DNA of 64,000 bases, taken from contig CAWEWR010000020.1 in assembly GCA_963812675.1 (NCBI GenBank), positions 1-64,000 on the forward strand. The letters are read 5' to 3'. Both the position numbers and the translations under genes were made by a program. How positions within the stretch are numbered: the first letter of the stretch is position 1; the number at the start of each line of letters is the position of its first letter. The notes beneath the pieces were generated by a model. The model had not been told where the DNA came from. It saw only the letters and a program-made list of their open reading frames with translations, and ran no database searches. The stretch comes from AP-15 sp963812675 (lineage in GTDB: Bacteria; Pseudomonadota; Alphaproteobacteria; ATCC43930; CGMCC-115725). This document shows, in pieces, positions 49,205 to 57,292 of this stretch.

Positions 49205-49944
49205 GCTGCTTCGCGTTCCTGGACCAGTGTCTCGAAGGCGGCGCGCATCGACGGCGCCCGCATCTCGCCGATCAGCTGGGCGGCGGCGGCGTCCGCCAGC
49301 ACCTCTCCTTTGTGCAATACGACAACCCGCGCCCCTTCGCCGACTTCATCTATCAGATGCGTCGCCCACAGCGCGGCCAGACCCTCCTCGCGGCAGAGCC
49401 GGCGCACATGGTCGAGCATGAATTGGCGGCTGGCGATATCGAGCCCGACCGTTGGCTCGTCGAGCAGCAAGAGTCGCGGTTGGTGCAGCAGAGCCCGCGC
49501 GATCTCAACCCGCCGGCGTTGCCCGCCGCTCAGGCGGCGCGCCTTGTCGCGACGCTGCTCGGAAAGCCCGACGCGGTCGATCTCTGCCGCAATCCGGCGA
49601 GCCGCTTCGCGATGAGGTAGGCCGTGCAGAGCACAATGATAGAACAGGTTCTGTTCGACGGTGAGATCGAGATCGAGGGTTGGCTGCTGGAACACGATCC
49701 CCATTTGCCGCAGGCACTCCAACATCCGTTCGCGAATGTCCATGCCAAAGATCCGGATCGTCCCTTCGCCCTGGGCGTAGAGTCGGGTGGCGAGTGAGAA
49801 CAATGTCGTCTTCCCGGCGCCGTTCAGCCCGAGCAGCACCGTATAGTCGCCGGGTGCAATGGAAAACGAGACGTCTTTCAATACCCGACGCGGTCCGAAA
49901 CGGTGTCCGAGTCTCTCGACCGCCAATGCCGGTGCCATGTTCAT
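49201..49944 (-). CDS. ABC transporter ATP-binding protein of the PQQ alcohol dehydrogenase-associated system
   Basis: 247 residues from ATG 49944 (GAGG 5 nt upstream); an ATG at 49971 would overlap the preceding gene by 20 nt. Walker A GLNGAGKTTLF, signature LSGGQRRRVEIARALL, and Walker B LLLLDEPTVGLD are visible, with the NodI/CcmA-like LFSLATRLYAQGEGTIRIFG segment. It energises the ABC-2 permease. It lies 7 nt after the beta-propeller gene, in one operon with it. Confidence 0.92.
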   Translation of the reverse strand: MNMAPALAVERLGHRFGPRRVLKDVSFSIAPGDYTVLLGLNGAGKTTLFSLATRLYAQGEGTIRIFGMDIRERMLECLRQMGIVFQQPTLDLDLTVEQNLFYHCALHGLPHREAARRIAAEIDRVGLSEQRRDKARRLSGGQRRRVEIARALLHQPRLLLLDEPTVGLDIASRQFMLDHVRRLCREEGLAALWATHLIDEVGEGARVVVLHKGEVLADAAAAQLIGEMRAPSMRAAFETLVQEREAA

Positions 49945-49951
49945 GAAAGCC

Positions 49952-50920
49952 TCACGGGCGGGACGCAACACCCCACGGAGCCTGGCCGACCGGGACGGAT
50001 TTGATCACCTTCAGCGATGCGACATCGATCACCGAGATGTCGTTGCTGACCCCGTTTGTCGTGTAGACCCGGCTCTGGTCCGGGTTGAAAGCGAGGCTCC
50101 ATACGCGTTGCCCGACCAGCAGGTAGCGCATCACCTCATAGCTCTGCGCGTCGATCACGGCAACGCGGTTGGCCGGGCCGAGCGCGACAAACGCCAGCTT
50201 ACGGTCGCGGGTAATCGCGATCCCGACCGGCTGGATCGCCTCGGCCGGCACCCCTGGTACGGAAAAGGTGATGCGCTTGACGATTTCGCGTTTTGCCGCG
50301 TCTATGACGCTGACCGTCCCGCCGATTTCGGCCGAGACCCAGAACTGCGCGCCGTCGGCGGTCCATTCGGCGCGGCGCGGGCGGCTGTCCACCAGCACAT
50401 TGGCGACGACCTTATAGGTGGCGGTGTCGATGACATGCGCCATGTTCGTCGTCTCGGAAGTGTTGACGAGGTATTTTCCGTCGGGGCTGATGCCCATTCC
50501 TTCCGGCTCTACGCCAACCGGGATCTCGGTGACGATCTCGCCGCGATCAACGTCGATGAGGGTGACGAGGTTGCTGTCCTCGTTGGCGACATAGAGCAGC
50601 TTGCCGGCAGGATCGAGCGCAAAAAACTCCGGATCGGGTCCGCTCGGCAAGATATGCTCGATCTTATTGCTGGCCAGGTCGAGCACCTCGATATGGTCGC
50701 TGTCGCTGGCGCAGATGTAGAGGGATTTTGCGCTCTTGGACAGAACAATGCCACGCGGGCGCTGGCCGACCGGGATCGTGTCGACTGGCTCCAGAGCCTT
50801 GCCGTCGACGACCGTGATCGTGTTGTCCTTCTCGTTCGAGACATAAATCGTGTCGGCCGCCGCCATTCCGGCAGCGCCGCAGAGCCCGATCGCTAGAGCC
50901 GCGATCAGCCCATTCGGCAT
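49952..50920 (-). CDS. PQQ-dependent catabolism-associated beta-propeller (YVTN-repeat) protein
   Basis: 322 residues with a signal peptide (LCGAAGMAAA). Seven or so YVTN-type repeats are seen, for example TIYVSNEKDNTITVVDG, SLYICASDSDHIEVLDL, LLYVANEDSNLVTLIDV and RVYTTNGVSNDISVID. Such periplasmic propellers occur with this ABC system in PQQ-dependent alcohol oxidisers. A scaffold or ligand-binding role is likely. The start overlaps the end of the binding protein gene by 16 nt. Confidence 0.9.
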   Translation of the reverse strand: MPNGLIAALAIGLCGAAGMAAADTIYVSNEKDNTITVVDGKALEPVDTIPVGQRPRGIVLSKSAKSLYICASDSDHIEVLDLASNKIEHILPSGPDPEFFALDPAGKLLYVANEDSNLVTLIDVDRGEIVTEIPVGVEPEGMGISPDGKYLVNTSETTNMAHVIDTATYKVVANVLVDSRPRRAEWTADGAQFWVSAEIGGTVSVIDAAKREIVKRITFSVPGVPAEAIQPVGIAITRDRKLAFVALGPANRVAVIDAQSYEVMRYLLVGQRVWSLAFNPDQSRVYTTNGVSNDISVIDVASLKVIKSVPVGQAPWGVASRP

Positions 50921-52107
50921 TTCGTCTCCGGTTTATCGATTCCGAGCGTATCGAGCTCGGAGAATTGGTGCAGAAAACCAGGCTGCGGCGACACCGATAC
51001 GAGCGAGCGCGCATCGGCGAGCAGCACCGGCTGGCGCAGCTGGCCATCCCAGGGGCGGAAGCTCAGCCGGGCGCCTTTGTAGGCGGCGAGCTCGAACCGG
51101 TCGCTGCGCATAAACGCGACGATGACGGCAGGGTCGACCGATTTCGAGCGCGTCGCTGCTTCGCCGATGGCCCGCACCGACATCCAAGCGGCGTAATCGC
51201 GGTCGGTCATCCAGCGTTTGGCCTGATGCAGGAATCGGTCCTGCAGCTGGGTCGCGCCCCATTGCTCGTGCGGTCGGGCCCAAGCTGTCGGGATAAGGCC
51301 TTGGGTCCCGGCCACCGAGCGCGGGTCGAAGGTGCGGTAGGGCAGCTCGTCGCCGAATTCGTCCTCCTGGTCGGCGACTACGAGCACGTCGTAACTGATG
51401 CCTTGAGTGAAACGCGCGACTTCGGCCTGGATCGCGAAATGGCCGGTATCGGTCCGCCGCGCCCCCGGCACAAACGTCCAGGGCTTCTCCTGGACGATGC
51501 GTGCCTGGAATTTCAGCGCGGCATGGCGAATGTCGTCCGCGAATTCGCGATCGCCGTCACCATGCCCCACGACTACCAAAAGGTCTTGCCACCGCTTTGC
51601 GACCAGGTACTGAACCAGTGCATCGGCGAGCATCGCCCGGCTCGGCAGCAAATGCAGGATGTTTGCGCGGCAATCCTCCCCGCGCAGGCGATCGTCGGCA
51701 GTACCGGCATCGAAGAACGTGATCCCTGCGGCCTCCGGCATCCCCGCCACCGACAGCAGCTCCGATGCCGCCAAATCGGTCACGACAAGCCGGATGCCCA
51801 TTGCCGCGAGTTCGCGCAGGCCCACGGCGACATCGCCATCTTCCGGCACGATCGTCTCGGTCAAGGTGAAAGACTGGCCGGTAAAATGGCCGGTCGTCTC
51901 GTTATCGGCAATGCCCAGCTGTGCGCCCTGGACGCCCTCATCCTGTGCTGGCTGGTCGAGGTAGGAGAGCGGCAAAGTCCGCTTGACCGCACGAGACAAC
52001 CAGCCGATCTGCACCACTTGCTCACCGGCAGGGCTAGCCGCCGGCGTAAATGCCGCCGCTACGATGAGAATCACCAACCACAGCCTGACATGGTGCCAAG
52101 CACTCAT
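50905..52107 (-). CDS. ABC transporter substrate-binding protein of the PQQ alcohol dehydrogenase-associated system
   Basis: 400 residues with a signal peptide (VAAAFTPAASPAGEQ). The type-I periplasmic binding fold is suggested by VQIGWLSRAVKRTLPLSYLD, then QLGIADNETTGHFTGQSFTL and DLLVVVGHGDGDREFADDIR. Proteins of this kind accompany the ABC-2 permease and ATPase beside PQQ dehydrogenases. Mixing an importer-type binding protein with an exporter-type permease is odd, so its task may be sensing or substrate hand-over rather than uptake. It heads the leftward operon at 52.1-47.8 kb. Confidence 0.87.
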   Translation of the reverse strand: MSAWHHVRLWLVILIVAAAFTPAASPAGEQVVQIGWLSRAVKRTLPLSYLDQPAQDEGVQGAQLGIADNETTGHFTGQSFTLTETIVPEDGDVAVGLRELAAMGIRLVVTDLAASELLSVAGMPEAAGITFFDAGTADDRLRGEDCRANILHLLPSRAMLADALVQYLVAKRWQDLLVVVGHGDGDREFADDIRHAALKFQARIVQEKPWTFVPGARRTDTGHFAIQAEVARFTQGISYDVLVVADQEDEFGDELPYRTFDPRSVAGTQGLIPTAWARPHEQWGATQLQDRFLHQAKRWMTDRDYAAWMSVRAIGEAATRSKSVDPAVIVAFMRSDRFELAAYKGARLSFRPWDGQLRQPVLLADARSLVSVSPQPGFLHQFSELDTLGIDKPETKCRMG

Positions 52108-52192
52108 CGGCGCTGTTTTGCCTTTCGAGTGTAATCGTGACCCCCGCTTTCGCAGGAATGAGAAGAAGAGGCCGCTACCGAGTTTATTGTGC

Positions 52193-52570
52193 TCACTTGA
52201 GAGTCTCGAGGTAGGCGATGATGTCTTGCCGTTCCTTCTCGTCCTTTATGCCGGGAAAGATCATCTTCGTTTCAGGCACCGTCGCGCGCGGATTGGCCAG
52301 ATAGGTGTCGAGGGTCTGCGCGTCCCAGGTGTGGTCGAACTTTTTCATCGCTTCCGAGTAATTAAAATTATCGAGGCTTGCAGATTTGCGGCCGACAATG
52401 CCGAACAGGCTGGGGCCGATCTTATTCTTCCCCGCCTCGGTGGTATGGCAGAGCGCGCATTTTTTGAAATCAGCCTTGCCAGCCTCGGCATCGGCAGCCG
52501 GAGCGGGGCAAACCGTGAAGAACATCAGCAAAATACCCAAGCCGAGGTATAAGATCGGCAACCGCATCAT
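52193..52570 (-). CDS. Cytochrome c family protein (c550/class I)
   Basis: 125 residues from ATG 52570 or 52567; GGGAGGA lies just upstream. A signal peptide (LGILLMFFTVCPAPAADA) is followed by the heme motif CALCH (Cys38, Cys41, His42), GPSLFGIVGRK, NFNYSEAMKK and a methionine in ETKMIFPGIK that is the probable sixth ligand. It resembles mitochondrial-type soluble cytochromes c. It would carry electrons in the periplasm, perhaps from XoxG to the terminal oxidase. It stands upstream of the binding protein gene on the same strand with an 85-nt gap. Confidence 0.92.
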   Translation of the reverse strand: MMRLPILYLGLGILLMFFTVCPAPAADAEAGKADFKKCALCHTTEAGKNKIGPSLFGIVGRKSASLDNFNYSEAMKKFDHTWDAQTLDTYLANPRATVPETKMIFPGIKDEKERQDIIAYLETLK

Positions 52571-52976
52571 TCCTCCCGGGGCGCCAGTTTCACGATAGGT
52601 CGTTTGCTTTATCCTCATAGCGGGGCCCGGCGCAAACAAGTATTCAATGGGTACGCCGGCGCTCGGACCGGCCGCACTCAGATGTGCCACAATCTATCGT
52701 TGTCTCTGGTTTCGGTCTCGCTGTACCTGCAGCAAATCTGCAGCAAACGGTCGCGTTCTGGTTGTTGTTGGAGATCCTTCGCCGCGTTCTCCGTCCTCGA
52801 GCGAGGCCCACCAAGAGTATGCATGTCATTAAGGCAATTTTTTGGTCGTGGTTTTCGCAATCGAGATAGCACCCCAGCTCTTGTCGTCGCCACTCTTGTC
52901 GTTGGCAGCCGGCAAATGCGATAAGCCCCGCTGCGTTGATATCGCTTCGCGTCAACCTGAAGCCAGGGAGGAGGTC
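52571..52976. other. 406-nt gene-less region between divergent cytochrome c and class III alcohol dehydrogenase genes
   Basis: It must carry the promoters of both genes. Two tandem copies of CTGCAGCAAA (52727-52736 and 52738-52747) lie near its middle and could be a regulator site. An AT-richer part occurs around 52826-52845. Short frames in this region have no ribosome site or recognisable product. Confidence 0.5.
52727..52747. repeat. Tandem 10-bp direct repeat upstream of class III alcohol dehydrogenase
   Basis: CTGCAGCAAA occurs twice with one base between (52727-52736, 52738-52747), so the sites are 11 bp apart, about one helical turn. Head-to-tail sites with this spacing are often bound by a regulator. 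Both flanking genes belong to C1/alcohol metabolism. Confidence 0.4.
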
Positions 52977-54086
52977 GTGGAGACACGCGCTGCTGTCGCT
53001 TTCAAGGCCGGTGAGCCGCTCAAGATCGAGACGATTCAGCTCGACGGCCCCAAAGACGGAGAGGTGCTGGTCGAGATCAAGGCGACCGGAATCTGCCATA
53101 CCGACGAGTTCACATTGTCCGGAGGCGATCCGGAGGGACTCTTCCCGGCGATCCTCGGCCATGAGGGTGCGGGAATCGTCGTCGATGTCGGACGGGGCGT
53201 GACGAGCGTCGCCAAAGGCGACCATGTGATCCCGCTCTACACCCCGGAATGCCGCCAGTGCGAGTATTGCTTGTCGGGCAAGACAAATCTCTGTGTCGCG
53301 ATCCGCGCCACGCAAGGCCAAGGCGTGATGCCCGACGGTACCAGCCGCTTCTCGCTCGGGGGCAGCAAGATCCATCACTATATGGGCACCTCGACCTTCT
53401 CGAACTTCACCGTGCTGCCCGAGATCGCGATCGCAAAGATCCGCGAGGACGCGCCGTTCGACAAGGTCTGCTACATCGGCTGCGGGGTCACCACCGGCAT
53501 TGGGGCGGTGATCAACACGGCCAAGGTCGAGCCTGGCTCCAATGTCGTCGTTTTCGGTCTGGGCGGCATCGGGCTCAACGTCATCCAGGGCTGCCGGATG
53601 GCCGGGGCCGACATGATCGTCGGCGTCGACCTCAACCCGAAGCGGCGGGAGATGGCCGAGAATTTCGGGATGACCCACTTCGTCAACCCGAAGGAGGTTC
53701 AGGGTGACCTCGTCCCCTATCTCGTGAACCTGACCAAAGGCGGCGCCGATTACACCTTCGAGTGCATCGGCAATGTCAATGTCATGCGCCAGGCGCTCGA
53801 ATGCGCCCACCGCGGCTGGGGGGTCAGCGTGATCATCGGCGTCGCAGGCGCTGGCCAGGAAATCTCGACGCGGCCCTTCCAGCTGGTCACCGGCCGCGTC
53901 TGGAAAGGAACCGCCTTCGGCGGTGCGCGGGGCCGCACGGACGTACCGAAAATCGTCGACTGGTACATGGAAGGCAAAATCAACATCGACGATCTGATCA
54001 CCCATAAGCTCTCGCTCGAGGAGATCAACAAGGGGTTTGATCTAATGCATGCGGGCGAATCCATCCGCAGCGTCGTCGTCTACTGA
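52977..54086 (+). CDS. adhC/frmA: Class III alcohol dehydrogenase / S-(hydroxymethyl)glutathione dehydrogenase
   Basis: 369 residues from GTG 52977, with GGGAG 6 nt upstream. Catalytic zinc ligands Cys40 (TGICHTDEF) and His62 (ILGHEGAG), with the third Cys in KVCYIGCGVTTG. Structural zinc ligands are Cys92, Cys95, Cys98 and Cys106 (ECRQCEYCLSGKTNLC). The NAD site is GLGGIGLNVIQG. The sequence is typical of glutathione-dependent formaldehyde dehydrogenase. It would remove the formaldehyde made by XoxF, oxidising the glutathione adduct to S-formylglutathione. No S-formylglutathione hydrolase gene was seen next to it. Confidence 0.94.
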   Translation: METRAAVAFKAGEPLKIETIQLDGPKDGEVLVEIKATGICHTDEFTLSGGDPEGLFPAILGHEGAGIVVDVGRGVTSVAKGDHVIPLYTPECRQCEYCLSGKTNLCVAIRATQGQGVMPDGTSRFSLGGSKIHHYMGTSTFSNFTVLPEIAIAKIREDAPFDKVCYIGCGVTTGIGAVINTAKVEPGSNVVVFGLGGIGLNVIQGCRMAGADMIVGVDLNPKRREMAENFGMTHFVNPKEVQGDLVPYLVNLTKGGADYTFECIGNVNVMRQALECAHRGWGVSVIIGVAGAGQEISTRPFQLVTGRVWKGTAFGGARGRTDVPKIVDWYMEGKINIDDLITHKLSLEEINKGFDLMHAGESIRSVVVY

Positions 54087-54117
54087 ACTCATGGGGCCGG
54101 TCAATCGTTGAAAAGCG

Positions 54118-54200
54118 ACCCTCACCCACAAAGCCCTTCAGGCTTGGTCCCGACCGGCAGTGCGGGAGAGGGTGCCGAGCGCAGCGAGGCGGGTGAGGGT
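54118..54200. repeat. Composite palindromic intergenic repeat, shortened copy C
   Basis: It starts ACCCTCACCC, has AAGCCCTTCAGGCTT, then goes straight to GCAGTGCGGGAGAGGGTGCC and GAGCGCAGCGAGGCGGGTGAGGGT. It is missing the first CTCTCCCGC palindrome and the spacer of copies A and B, as if an internal part had been deleted. It follows the class III alcohol dehydrogenase gene. Confidence 0.75.
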
Positions 54201-54300
54201 CCGGACCCAGTTTCCTTCCGTTGTGGTGCGCTGGTTGTCTCTCTCGAAATGCAAATGCAGGAGCGGGGCGACCCAGCCTACAGCGCTGGGTCAGTGAGGG

Positions 54301-54696
54301 TTAAGAACCGGCGGGTTTGACGACGATCTTCCCGGTCATATAGGGATGGATCGTGCAGATATACGGATACTCGCCCGGCGCTGCGAAGGTGTGGGAGAAG
54401 GTATCGTCGGCATCGAGCGCTGCCGATTTAAAGGTTCCGTCCTTGTCGGCTATGCGGTGCGGGCTGTCGTCCTCGTTCTTCCAGGTCACCGTCGTGCCGG
54501 CGGTGACGGTCAGGGTCGCCGGGGTGAAGGCGAAGTTGTCGATCTGGACGGTGGCCGCGCGTGCCGCGGCCTTGACCAGCGTCTCGCCGGCAAGCACCTG
54601 GGCGAGACCGGCAAGCAACAGCAAACCCAGCGCGACCGCACCGAGCAACACTGCGCCACGCGGGGGCCGCGGCGCCCGGCCCAAAATCATCGACAT
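54301..54696 (-). CDS. Cupredoxin-domain protein (type 1 copper)
   Basis: 131 residues from ATG 54696 (GAGG about 7 nt upstream). An N-terminal hydrophobic segment (AVLLGAVALGLLLLAGLAQV) is a signal or anchor. The cupredoxin domain holds the full type 1 copper set: His80 (DSPHRIAD), Cys114, His117 and Met120 (YICTIHPYM). It is an amicyanin/pseudoazurin-like small electron carrier, here made just after a Tat-exported phosphoesterase gene (11-nt gap). It could accept electrons in periplasmic alcohol oxidation, but its partner is unknown. Confidence 0.9.
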   Translation of the reverse strand: MSMILGRAPRPPRGAVLLGAVALGLLLLAGLAQVLAGETLVKAAARAATVQIDNFAFTPATLTVTAGTTVTWKNEDDSPHRIADKDGTFKSAALDADDTFSHTFAAPGEYPYICTIHPYMTGKIVVKPAGS

Positions 54697-54707
54697 GACT
54701 CTACCTC

Positions 54708-55673
54708 TCAAGCCACGAGAGTGCTGTCGATCAGGGCGGGAGCGCCCTTGCCGCGGACATAGTTGACTGTCCGTATGCCGAGGTACTTGTGCAACTCCCC
54801 GGCGGGCACGTCCTTCATCGGCCCAGGAGCGGGAGCGGTCCCCGGCGCCGGCTGCGGGAATGCCGTCGAATCCGCGGTATGGAACGTCACATTTCCCTCG
54901 ACCTTCTGGATGATCTGGTGGATGTGGCCGTTGAGCACGGTCACCGAGCCGAAGCGCTTTAGATAGCCGAGCGCGCGCCCGGCATCTGCCGTGCCCCAGC
55001 CCCACTGCTCGTAAATCGTCCATAGCGGCAGGTGGGCCATTAGCACGATCGGGGTGCTCGCCGAGCGGCCGGCAACATCCTTCTCCAGCCATTCCAGCTG
55101 CTCGTCGCCGATCTTGGCGAGGCCGGCGGATTTGAAGCCGGGTTGAAATTCGAACACGTTGATCAGGCCGATGAAGTGTACGCCCGCCATGTCGAAGCTG
55201 TACCAGCCTTTGCCGTGGGTGTTCTTGCCGTAGCGGTCGAGATAGGCCTTGCCGTTGTCGGCGTCGGCGACATCGTGCTCGCCGGGCAGGAAGAACACCT
55301 GCTTGTTGGCCGACTTGATGATCTGATCGGCCTCGTCCCACTGCTCCTCCTTGGAGAGGTGGCTAATATCGCCGGTATGGACGAGAAAGGCGGGCTGCGT
55401 CGGCATCGCCTTGATCTTGTTAATCGCCTCGGTGAGCGTGGCGCTCGGGTCGGGGTTTGGCGGCAGGTGAAAGCCGATATGGCTATCGCTAATCTGCACA
55501 AAAGTCAGCGCGCCTTGCGGCGCCTCGGCGGCGTTAGCCCCACCGATCAAGCCGAGGGTGCGCGGTATGCCGCCGCTCAAGGTCCAAACGACCCCGGTTC
55601 CTGTCCAGGCCATGCACTTCAAAAGGCCGCGGCGGTTCATCTTCGCCCCGGCCATTATTTCACGATCAGCCAT
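54708..55673 (-). CDS. Metallophosphoesterase with N-terminal twin-arginine signal
   Basis: 321 residues; GGAGAGAG precedes the ATG. A twin-arginine signal (NRRGLLKCMAWTGTGVVWTL) suggests Tat export. The calcineurin-like metal motifs are present in order: QISDSHIG, HTGDISHL, PGEHD (where most relatives have GNHD), MAHLPLW and NGHIHQ. A phosphodiesterase or phosphatase of the Icc/CpdA-like branch is likely. It is in one operon with the cupredoxin gene. The substrate is unknown. Confidence 0.9.
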   Translation of the reverse strand: MADREIMAGAKMNRRGLLKCMAWTGTGVVWTLSGGIPRTLGLIGGANAAEAPQGALTFVQISDSHIGFHLPPNPDPSATLTEAINKIKAMPTQPAFLVHTGDISHLSKEEQWDEADQIIKSANKQVFFLPGEHDVADADNGKAYLDRYGKNTHGKGWYSFDMAGVHFIGLINVFEFQPGFKSAGLAKIGDEQLEWLEKDVAGRSASTPIVLMAHLPLWTIYEQWGWGTADAGRALGYLKRFGSVTVLNGHIHQIIQKVEGNVTFHTADSTAFPQPAPGTAPAPGPMKDVPAGELHKYLGIRTVNYVRGKGAPALIDSTLVA

Positions 55674-55907
55674 GTCTCTCTCCGATTGGCGTTGTGTGGT
55701 GCGCTGATCCAGACTGCCGTGCTGTGAGGTTTATTCCCGGACATGGGATTATTCTGCTCTGCGCCCCTCAGTCGCCGTATTTCGGAGAGCGGACATTTCG
55801 CGGTTCCGACAAGCCGTCGCCCGAACCGGCCGGAATAAAGCAAGAGGGCAGTCGGTCTTTAAAGGTGCTGGAACGACCGACGCTAAACCAATCATTGAGG
55901 TCCCGAC

Positions 55908-56132
55908 ATGAAGATCTTAGCTTTGGGCGCCACGACTCTGGCGCTGGTTACTTTTGCAAACCTGTCAGCGGCAATGGCACAAGGGCCAAGAGCTTCGGGT
56001 GGGAGTAGTTGGCCCGGCATTTCCCGGCCGGCCGCAACAAATCTCGCCACGGCCAGTCCGCACTATGAGCTGCAGTACCACTACACAGGCCACCATCCCC
56101 GGTGGGTTGGGGAATGGGTGCTGGTCCGATAG
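55908..56132 (+). CDS. Small secreted protein of unknown function
   Basis: 74 residues with a clean signal peptide (TTLALVTFANLSAAMAQ). The mature part is 49 residues: Ser/Gly/Pro-rich at first, then aromatic and His-rich (ELQYHYTGHHPRWVGEWVLV). GAGG lies 7 nt before the ATG. It has no cysteines and no known domain. The upstream 230 nt hold no gene. Confidence 0.65.
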   Translation: MKILALGATTLALVTFANLSAAMAQGPRASGGSSWPGISRPAATNLATASPHYELQYHYTGHHPRWVGEWVLVR

Positions 56133-56296
56133 AGGTCAGCCAGGACCAATGCCGATGGGCCAGCCGGCTCCCGGCCGGCCCATCGCGCCCGCTTCCGCCG
56201 TGAGCTGAAATGATCCCCCCAATCAATCCCCTTGCACTGTAGGATCAAGCTTTCTAAAGGACAAAGCTTCGATGCCGATCCTCAGGGAAGAATGCG

Positions 56297-56638
56297 ATGC
56301 GTTATGTGGCGTGGCTTGCCGTGTTGATGTCGCTGGCGGCCTGCGGCTCGGTCGGCGCGGGCCAATCGGCGACCCTGATCTTGAATAATCCGACGTGGGA
56401 CCGCGTCAATGTCGAGGCAGTGATCACTACGAGCCCCAATTGCGATAATCGTGATGCCTATGTCTCTACTCAGGAATTTGTGATGACCAAGAACCGCACG
56501 CAACGGATCGAGGCGCCAAAGGCCGAGAACATCTGCTGGCGCCACGACAGCAATCCGAACAACCCCGTCGCTGGCGCCTGGTCGGGATGGAGCCGGGCTA
56601 CAATGTTTCCCGGTCAGACCTACGAAACCGAACTGTAG
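56297..56638 (+). CDS. Small lipoprotein of unknown function
   Basis: 113 residues from ATG 56297 with GGGAAG about 7 nt upstream. The lipobox SLAACG predicts lipidation at about Cys16. The mature part begins SVGAGQSATLILNNPTWDRV, has cysteines in SPNCDNRD and ENICWRHD, and ends with WSGWSRATMFPGQTYETEL. It has the look of a beta-sandwich domain of about 95 residues. No family was recognised. It is convergent with the Ser/Gly-rich secreted protein gene. Confidence 0.72.
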   Translation: MRYVAWLAVLMSLAACGSVGAGQSATLILNNPTWDRVNVEAVITTSPNCDNRDAYVSTQEFVMTKNRTQRIEAPKAENICWRHDSNPNNPVAGAWSGWSRATMFPGQTYETEL

Positions 56639-56671
56639 GGTTCGACCCTCTCGGGTCCGAGCCGACCGCCG

Positions 56672-57151
56672 TCAAGGCGCGCAGGAAAGATCGGTCCCGG
56701 CGAGGAAAGGCTGCATTCCCGAGGCTCCGGAGGGCGGGCACAACACCCACGCCGGAACGCTGCTCGAGAGTGCCGTCGCAGCACCCCCCGAAGACCCGCC
56801 GGAACCAGCGCGAGAAGACGATGTCGACCCGGTGACGCCTGGCGTGCCCGATGGGCTGCCCGAGGCCCCACCCAAGGTCCCACCCGAGGTCCCACCCGAG
56901 GTCCGACCGGTGGATGAAACGCCTCCGGCGGAACCCGTTGCGGAGCCGCCGGTCGTCGTGCCCGAGGTAGCCTGAGCGGTCGCCGTCGGGGCGACGGAGG
57001 TCGCCGGAAACACCGCCGACGCGGAGGTGCCGGTGCCCAGCGTCACGATGCCGTTGCTTGTGACGCCTCCCGGTGTGGCGGCAGTCTGCGCCAATGCCGG
57101 GAAGGCGGCCGCAATCGAAACCAGGACTGCGTAGTGAACCGCATCTCTCAT
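56672..57151 (-). CDS. Secreted Gly/Ser/Thr-rich protein
   Basis: 159 residues from ATG 57151. A signal peptide (YAVLVSIAAAFPALAQ) is followed by TAATPGGVTSNGIVTLGTGT, then about 80 residues of Gly/Ser/Thr low complexity (GGTSGGTLGGASGSP), and a short conserved-looking end with two cysteines (WVLCPPSGASGMQPFLAGTD...SC). The middle would be disordered. The low-complexity DNA makes short tandem repeats such as CGAGGTCCCACC. Function unknown; an exported linker-type protein is likely. Confidence 0.65.
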   Translation of the reverse strand: MRDAVHYAVLVSIAAAFPALAQTAATPGGVTSNGIVTLGTGTSASAVFPATSVAPTATAQATSGTTTGGSATGSAGGVSSTGRTSGGTSGGTLGGASGSPSGTPGVTGSTSSSRAGSGGSSGGAATALSSSVPAWVLCPPSGASGMQPFLAGTDLSCAP

Positions 57152-57292
57152 GACCCCAGTATCGTGCCCGGCCCCAACCCGCGGGTCAAGTCCGCGGGCC
57201 AACGGCCGACGGGCCGAGCCTCGGAATTACCAGTGCGCATTTTTGGCCTCTGTTTCGATGGCGGAATGAACCAGATCGCTGATTTGCGAGCA

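Noticed and set aside
52644..54005. 453-residue open frame antisense to class III alcohol dehydrogenase
   Set aside because: The zinc-ligand pattern on the plus strand proves the real gene; the antisense frame has no recognisable features.
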